Below are positions 60,151 through 64,000 of a stretch of DNA of 64,000 nt, one piece after another. Position 1 is the stretch's first letter, and each line of letters begins with the position of its first letter. A model generated the notes under the pieces. It saw only the letters and a list, made by a program, of their open reading frames with translations. It was not told the DNA's origin and made no database searches. Source of the stretch: Apilactobacillus bombintestini (lineage in GTDB: Bacteria; Bacillota; Bacilli; Lactobacillales; Lactobacillaceae); contig NZ_CP032626.1 in the NCBI RefSeq assembly GCF_003627035.1, positions 1,225,212 to 1,289,211 of the forward strand. The letters are read 5' to 3'. A program made the translations under genes and the position numbers.

Positions 60151-61440
60151 TTATTCTTTATATTCATTAACAATGTCTTTAATACCTAACCCTATACGTT
60201 CAATAATAGAAGTAACCAGTGCGTTACCCATAAAGAACATTCTCATGCGATCAGATACCTCTTTAACTTCACCATCAACAATCTTGTATTTAGTCCAGTT
60301 GTCAGGGAAATCTTGCATTCTTTCCGCTTCAATAGGAGTCAAAATACGGTACTTACCGTTAATTTTTAGCCAATGAGTAGAACGGTTAACACTTCCTTCT
60401 GAAGTTAACATAGTTCTACCGGGAAGTGAAATATCTTCATATGGTGACATCCCACCTTCACTATAAGTATAAGTATGACCATCGGCACTAGTACGCTTAA
60501 TATGTTTAGGTCCTCTTAGATAAGCAAACTTATCAATCTTCTTTTGATCAGTAACATAGTACTTATCATCTACTTGATTTTCTGGTTGAAGGATATCTTT
60601 TAATGGTGTAGGTTGTTTGCCACTATCTGGAATAGAATCTACCGTGTAATAACGCCCATAACGCATAACACCAGTGTTGAATACTTTTCCAGTAAATTCA
60701 TCAGATGCTTTTACAATATCATCAGGTAATTCATAAAACGCTTGACGATTCTTATATAATTCACGCTTAATTGGAAATTGTTTAGCAAATAAACCATCTT
60801 TGAAGAGATATTCGTCATACGAATTATCGTTCATTAATAAACTATCTAATTCATATTTTTCATCTAGATGTTTTGCATAAGGCAAGTCATTTCTAAATAC
60901 AAAGAAATATACTCGACGACGGCGTTGTGCACGTCCATATTCAGCCGCATTAATAACGCGCCATTCTACGGAATATCCTAAGCTATTCAACGCAGTTAAC
61001 ATAATAGAAAAATCTCTTCCACGTTGCTTGGCAGGAGCTTTTAATAGTCGATCAACATTTTCGAAAATCATATACTTAGGATGAATATCCTTAGCAGCAC
61101 GTATAATTTGCCAGAATAAAACACCTTTTTTACCTTGAATACCCATTTCATCCTTTTTAGATCTAGCTACTGAGTAATCTTGGCATGGAAAACCACCCAC
61201 AATCATATCAGCATCCATAGAACGGAACTTCGCATCGGAAATTTCTGCTACATCAATACCAATATTTTCTGAATCTGGGAAACGATAACTATATACATCA
61301 AAGGCATCTTGGCTTTTTCTAGCTGGTTCAAACTGATTAGACCACTTAGTGTGGAACAAATCTTTATCCGCATTTTCTAATCCAATACGAAAACCACCTA
61401 CCCCGGCAAAAAGTTCCAAGACATTTAATTTATCGGCCAT
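60151..61440 (-). CDS. DNA (cytosine-5) methyltransferase of a Sau3AI-type system
   Basis: This 429-aa m5C methyltransferase has motif I LELFAGVGGFRIGLE, catalytic motif IV GGFPCQDYS, motif VI FENVDRLL and motif VIII RAQRRRRVYFF, with the target-recognition region in between motifs VIII and IX. Paired with a Sau3AI-like endonuclease, it likely methylates the C in GATC. The ATG at 61440 is chosen, with AAGGAG 8 nt upstream. It is divergent from the nuclease gene with a 91-bp gap that must carry both promoters. Confidence 0.93.
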   Translation of the reverse strand: MADKLNVLELFAGVGGFRIGLENADKDLFHTKWSNQFEPARKSQDAFDVYSYRFPDSENIGIDVAEISDAKFRSMDADMIVGGFPCQDYSVARSKKDEMGIQGKKGVLFWQIIRAAKDIHPKYMIFENVDRLLKAPAKQRGRDFSIMLTALNSLGYSVEWRVINAAEYGRAQRRRRVYFFVFRNDLPYAKHLDEKYELDSLLMNDNSYDEYLFKDGLFAKQFPIKRELYKNRQAFYELPDDIVKASDEFTGKVFNTGVMRYGRYYTVDSIPDSGKQPTPLKDILQPENQVDDKYYVTDQKKIDKFAYLRGPKHIKRTSADGHTYTYSEGGMSPYEDISLPGRTMLTSEGSVNRSTHWLKINGKYRILTPIEAERMQDFPDNWTKYKIVDGEVKEVSDRMRMFFMGNALVTSIIERIGLGIKDIVNEYKE

Positions 61441-61531
61441 TCCAATCACTCCTTGTTTTGAATTGCTGTCTACTATTATATAATAGATGTGGGAAAAAGA
61501 TCAACACATAAAGCTAAAAGATGAGGGAAAT

Positions 61532-62974
61532 ATGAAATTTAAAACTAAAGAAGCGGTTCATAAACGCGCCCAACAAATCGAAAATATTAAGCAAAAAGAT
61601 TTAATAAAACAATTACATCTCCATATTAAAGGTAATAAAAATGCCATGGGAGATATTTTTGAGGCATGGTTCGGCAAACTCAAAGATTCATCTAGTAAGC
61701 CTGATTTAGGGGTTGCTGAATTAAAAGCTACTCCTTTTAAACGTCTAAAAAATAACAGCATTAGTGCTAAAGAAAGATTAGTACTAAATATAATTAATTA
61801 TGACAAAATAGACACCGAAACTTTTGCTGATAGTCATTTACTACAAAAGAATAAAGTTTTAGAATTAGCCTTTTATGAATATAACAATAATATCCCTAAA
61901 GATGATTGGTATTTCGCCAAGTGCGTTACTTATGAAATGCTAAAAGACAAAAAAGATATTAAAATCATTCAAAAAGATTGGGAAACTATTCAATCATATG
62001 TAAAAAATGGCCATGCCGAAGACATTAATGAGGGCTTAACCAACTACCTTGCAGCATGTACTAAAGGTAAAAATAAACACTCTTTAAGAAGTCAGCCCCA
62101 CTCCGATGTTATGGCTAAACAACGCGCTTTTTCTTTTAAAGGTAGTTTTATGACTACATTACTTAGAAACTATATTTTTGGTAACCAACATTCTAACGCC
62201 ATTATTAAGGATGCCGATGAATTAAATAACAAAACATTAGAAGAAGCTGTGTATGATAGATTCAAACCTTATATAGGTAGAAAAGTAGAAGATATCATTG
62301 ATGAACTAAATATTCCGGTCAAAAAAACATCTACTATTGGTAAGTATAACGTTATGATAGTAAATAAAATTTTAGGAATCCGTGGTAAAAGAACCATCAA
62401 TGCTGATGAATTTGAAAAAGCATCTATTGTTCCCAAAACCATCCAATTTAATTATCAAAATAACAACAAAGAAAGTATGTCCTTACCACCTTTTAAATTC
62501 AAAGACTTGGTTAAAGAAAACTGGGAAGATGAAGATGGCAACCCCGCTGCTACTTTAAACACTTATTTTACTGAAAGTAAATTTTTGTTTGTGGTATTTA
62601 AGTCTGATCAAGACGGTACTAACTATCTACAGGGAGTTAAATTCTTTAAAGTTCCTGCTAAGGATAAGAATGGAATTATAAAACAGGCTTGGCAACAAAC
62701 TATTAATACTCTTAACGAAGGTGTACAACTAACTTACGATACAAATCGTAGAAGAGTATCCAACAACCTTATTTCATCTAAGGATAGAATGATTATTCAT
62801 GTACGTCCCCATGCATCCCATAGCAGTTATGTGGATAATGCTGATTCTAATCCATTACCTGCACCTGCTCATTGGATTAATAAACCAGAAGGATTTTCTG
62901 ATAATTTTATGACTACTCAATCTTTCTGGATTAATAATGAATATATTAAAGAAGCTGTAAAAGATTTACTATAA
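61532..62974 (+). CDS. Sau3AI-type restriction endonuclease
   Basis: This 480-aa protein has the MutH/Sau3AI nuclease core in its N-terminal half: GNKNAMGDIFEAWFGK, then PDLGVAELK with Asp58, Glu63 and Lys65 forming the PD-(D/E)xK site. The C-terminal half is a second, catalytically degenerate MutH-like domain expected to help dimeric target binding, as in Sau3AI. The expected target is GATC. The ATG at 61532 is chosen behind GAGGG; the frame extends upstream to 61487. Confidence 0.9.
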   Translation: MKFKTKEAVHKRAQQIENIKQKDLIKQLHLHIKGNKNAMGDIFEAWFGKLKDSSSKPDLGVAELKATPFKRLKNNSISAKERLVLNIINYDKIDTETFADSHLLQKNKVLELAFYEYNNNIPKDDWYFAKCVTYEMLKDKKDIKIIQKDWETIQSYVKNGHAEDINEGLTNYLAACTKGKNKHSLRSQPHSDVMAKQRAFSFKGSFMTTLLRNYIFGNQHSNAIIKDADELNNKTLEEAVYDRFKPYIGRKVEDIIDELNIPVKKTSTIGKYNVMIVNKILGIRGKRTINADEFEKASIVPKTIQFNYQNNNKESMSLPPFKFKDLVKENWEDEDGNPAATLNTYFTESKFLFVVFKSDQDGTNYLQGVKFFKVPAKDKNGIIKQAWQQTINTLNEGVQLTYDTNRRRVSNNLISSKDRMIIHVRPHASHSSYVDNADSNPLPAPAHWINKPEGFSDNFMTTQSFWINNEYIKEAVKDLL

Positions 62975-62976
62975 AA

Positions 62977-63009
62977 CAAAAAGGTCGACAAACTTCGTCG
63001 GCTTTTTTA
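62977..63009. terminator. Intrinsic terminator after the endonuclease
   Basis: AAAAAGGTCGAC pairs with GTCGGCTTTTTT using two wobble pairs. The opposite strand is at the end of the 98-aa gene. Confidence 0.75.
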
Positions 63010-63303
63010 GTGCTTTTTTAAAACTATATATTCATCATTATTTGTTTGATAAATATCATTATAAAAAATAAAACTATCTACTATGTCGATTACTTCAGAA
63101 TTATTTTCTACACCAAAGGCATCATAATCTTCTTGTGGTTGATACATGTTTTTATATGAAGTTAAATTTTCAAGCATAATGTTATATGCGGCAATTGATA
63201 ATTTCCAATCATAATTAGAAAACTTTATTTTATATAAACTATTATCATATCTCCGCAAATCTTCTTTATAAGATTCAAAAGCTATATTAGAAACATTTTT
63301 CAT
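63007..63303 (-). CDS. Unknown acidic protein, 98 aa, just downstream of the tracrRNA
   Basis: I recognise no domain. The protein is acidic and Tyr/Asn-rich (start MKNVSNIAFESYKED). Its AGGAAAG ribosome site lies 7 nt before the ATG and begins immediately after the U-tract of the tracrRNA terminator, so it has almost no room for a promoter of its own. Readthrough of the tracrRNA transcript would express it. A regulatory, anti-CRISPR or unrelated role are all open. Confidence 0.6.
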   Translation of the reverse strand: MKNVSNIAFESYKEDLRRYDNSLYKIKFSNYDWKLSIAAYNIMLENLTSYKNMYQPQEDYDAFGVENNSEVIDIVDSFIFYNDIYQTNNDEYIVLKKH

Positions 63304-63316
63304 AACATTCTTTCCT

Positions 63317-63436
63317 AAAAAAGACGTCCCTACACCAAATTAATGGCATAGGGACGGAGCTTTACAGGAATTCCAAATGGAATCCTTTACTATAGTTTCC
63401 TTTTAAAATCAGCTAAAACTTAAAAGAAATACCTTA
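63317..63436 (-). ncRNA. tracrRNA of the type II CRISPR-Cas locus
   Basis: On the minus strand, a probable anti-repeat (about 63391-63420) ends in GGAAACTATAGT. An AAAGG and a hairpin GGATTCC/GGAATTCC follow (63366-63386), then a 13-bp terminator stem (63325-63356, CGTCCCTA...TAGGGACG) and T6. This order matches known tracrRNAs (compare C. jejuni). The 5' end is inferred from the promoter. Confidence 0.75.
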
Positions 63437-63442
63437 TACATT

Positions 63443-63471
63443 TATATTAACATACCATTTAACTATGTCAA
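63443..63471 (-). promoter_or_regulatory. Probable tracrRNA promoter
   Basis: A perfect TTGACA (63466-63471) is 17 bp from AATATA (63443-63448), or 19 bp from TATAAA, on the minus strand. Confidence 0.55.
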
Positions 63472-63524
63472 ATTATATTGTAAAATTAATAGTATTATTA
63501 TTTTTAATTGCAAAGGAGAAGACC

Positions 63525-64000
63525 ATGAATTATATTTTAGGTTTAGATATTGGTATTACATCAATTGGATATGCCATTATGCGACTAGATGAAAATAACA
63601 ATCCTGATAAAATTGTTTTTCTGGATTCTATCATTTTTCCTATCGCAGAAAATGAAAAAGGTAAATCCTATGCTAGTAAGCGTGGTGAACTAAGACGTGT
63701 TAGAAGAATTGGAAGAAGAAGAAAATTCAGAAAACATCGTATTAAATCACTATTCACTAGTAACCATATGCTAACTAAAAATGAAATCAGTGAATCTCTT
63801 AATTCACCATCATCTATATACGAATTAAGAGTAAAGGGACTAGATCAAAAATTATCTAATTCAGAATTGTTTAAAATTCTATATTGGTTTGGTGGGCATC
63901 GCGGATTCAAATCTAACCGCAAAGCTGAATTAAAAGAAAAAGATATGGGAAAACTTCTACATTCTTTAAACAACACCAAAGAAGAACTAAATAACTCAAA
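63525..64000 (+). CDS. cas9: CRISPR-associated endonuclease Cas9 (N-terminal 158 residues; cut by the window edge)
   Basis: The frame starts MNYILGLDIGITSIGYAI, with the RuvC-I catalytic Asp8. The Arg-rich bridge helix runs about residues 50-76 (ASKRGELRRVRRIGRRRKF). HRGFKSNRK (around residues 133-141) begins the recognition lobe. AAAGGAG lies 5 nt before the ATG at 63525. No frameshift or stop occurs in the visible part. The pattern fits the compact Cas9 types (II-A small or II-C). The rest of the gene, cas1, cas2 and the array should lie beyond the window. Confidence 0.93.
   Translation, partial: MNYILGLDIGITSIGYAIMRLDENNNPDKIVFLDSIIFPIAENEKGKSYASKRGELRRVRRIGRRRKFRKHRIKSLFTSNHMLTKNEISESLNSPSSIYELRVKGLDQKLSNSELFKILYWFGGHRGFKSNRKAELKEKDMGKLLHSLNNTKEELNNS

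Noticed and set aside
63385..63436. Plus-strand tracrRNA orientation
   Set aside because: The AGCTAAAAC end looks like an anti-repeat end on the plus strand, but no hairpins or U-tract follow in that direction, while the minus strand has both.
63301..63480. CRISPR array before cas9
   Set aside because: No repeated units are visible. The structured sequence is a single anti-repeat, hairpin and terminator, better explained as tracrRNA.
1..64000. tRNA, rRNA, insertion sequence or prophage genes
   Set aside because: Reading both strands showed no CCA-ended cloverleaf, rRNA motif, transposase or integrase in the window.

Overview
The window is a chromosomal segment of a low-GC, heterofermentative lactic acid bacterium of the Lactobacillaceae. 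The signs are a single-copy xylulose-5-P/fructose-6-P phosphoketolase, a fructokinase-pgi operon, an LTA synthase, an LPQTG surface protein with a KxYKxGKxW-type signal peptide, RNase Y, and T-box/L-box control. The genus cannot be fixed from the sequence alone. I see no rRNA, tRNA, insertion sequence or CRISPR array inside the window.

From 0 to about 53 kb is ordinary chromosome in short transcription units, mostly separated by clear bidirectional terminators. In order it holds: thioredoxin, TerC, cell-wall hydrolases and LTA synthase (0-6.3 kb); a K+ channel, a ferredoxin-NADP reductase and purine salvage genes (6.3-15 kb); RNase Y, an ammonium transporter and an RluA pseudouridine synthase (15-22.6 kb); phosphoketolase with a GntR regulator, and a cadD-arsR cassette (22.6-27 kb); a P-type ATPase and an aldo/keto reductase (28-32 kb); a lysine-riboswitch-controlled permease and a glycine T-box-controlled glyA (32-36 kb); bioY and birA, two MerR-controlled redox cassettes, and an ABC exporter with a TetR regulator (36-43.4 kb); an amino-acid permease behind a Cys-Cys leader peptide, an orphan HigA-like protein and a zinc dehydrogenase (43.4-47.5 kb); the LPQTG protein; and a fructokinase-pgi-ROK paralogue operon (49.6-52.8 kb).

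From about 53 kb to the end the DNA looks more AT-rich and is an accessory, defence-type island. It has a three-gene overlapping operon of unrecognised proteins, a lipoprotein, an orphan DUF262 protein, a GIY-YIG/DUF2075 ATPase divergent from a MazG-like pyrophosphohydrolase, a Sau3AI-type (expected GATC) restriction-modification pair, a small orphan protein, a tracrRNA and the start of a Cas9 gene that runs off the window.

Regulation is readable in many places. I found a GlnR/TnrA box at amt plus a second copy, a BirA operator at bioY, two MerR promoters with exact 19-bp spacers, a TetR-type palindrome at the ABC operon, an ArsR-type palindrome at cadD, palindromes around the phosphoketolase promoter, a lysine riboswitch, a glycine T-box, and a probable ribosome-mediated attenuator with tandem Cys codons. 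There are also two candidate stand-alone structured RNAs, at 20.5 and 35.8 kb. The most interesting unexplained items are the 53-55 kb operon, the divergent DUF2075/MazG pair, the Cys-Cys leader, the CU-rich RNA downstream of glyA, and the small gene in the wake of the tracrRNA terminator.
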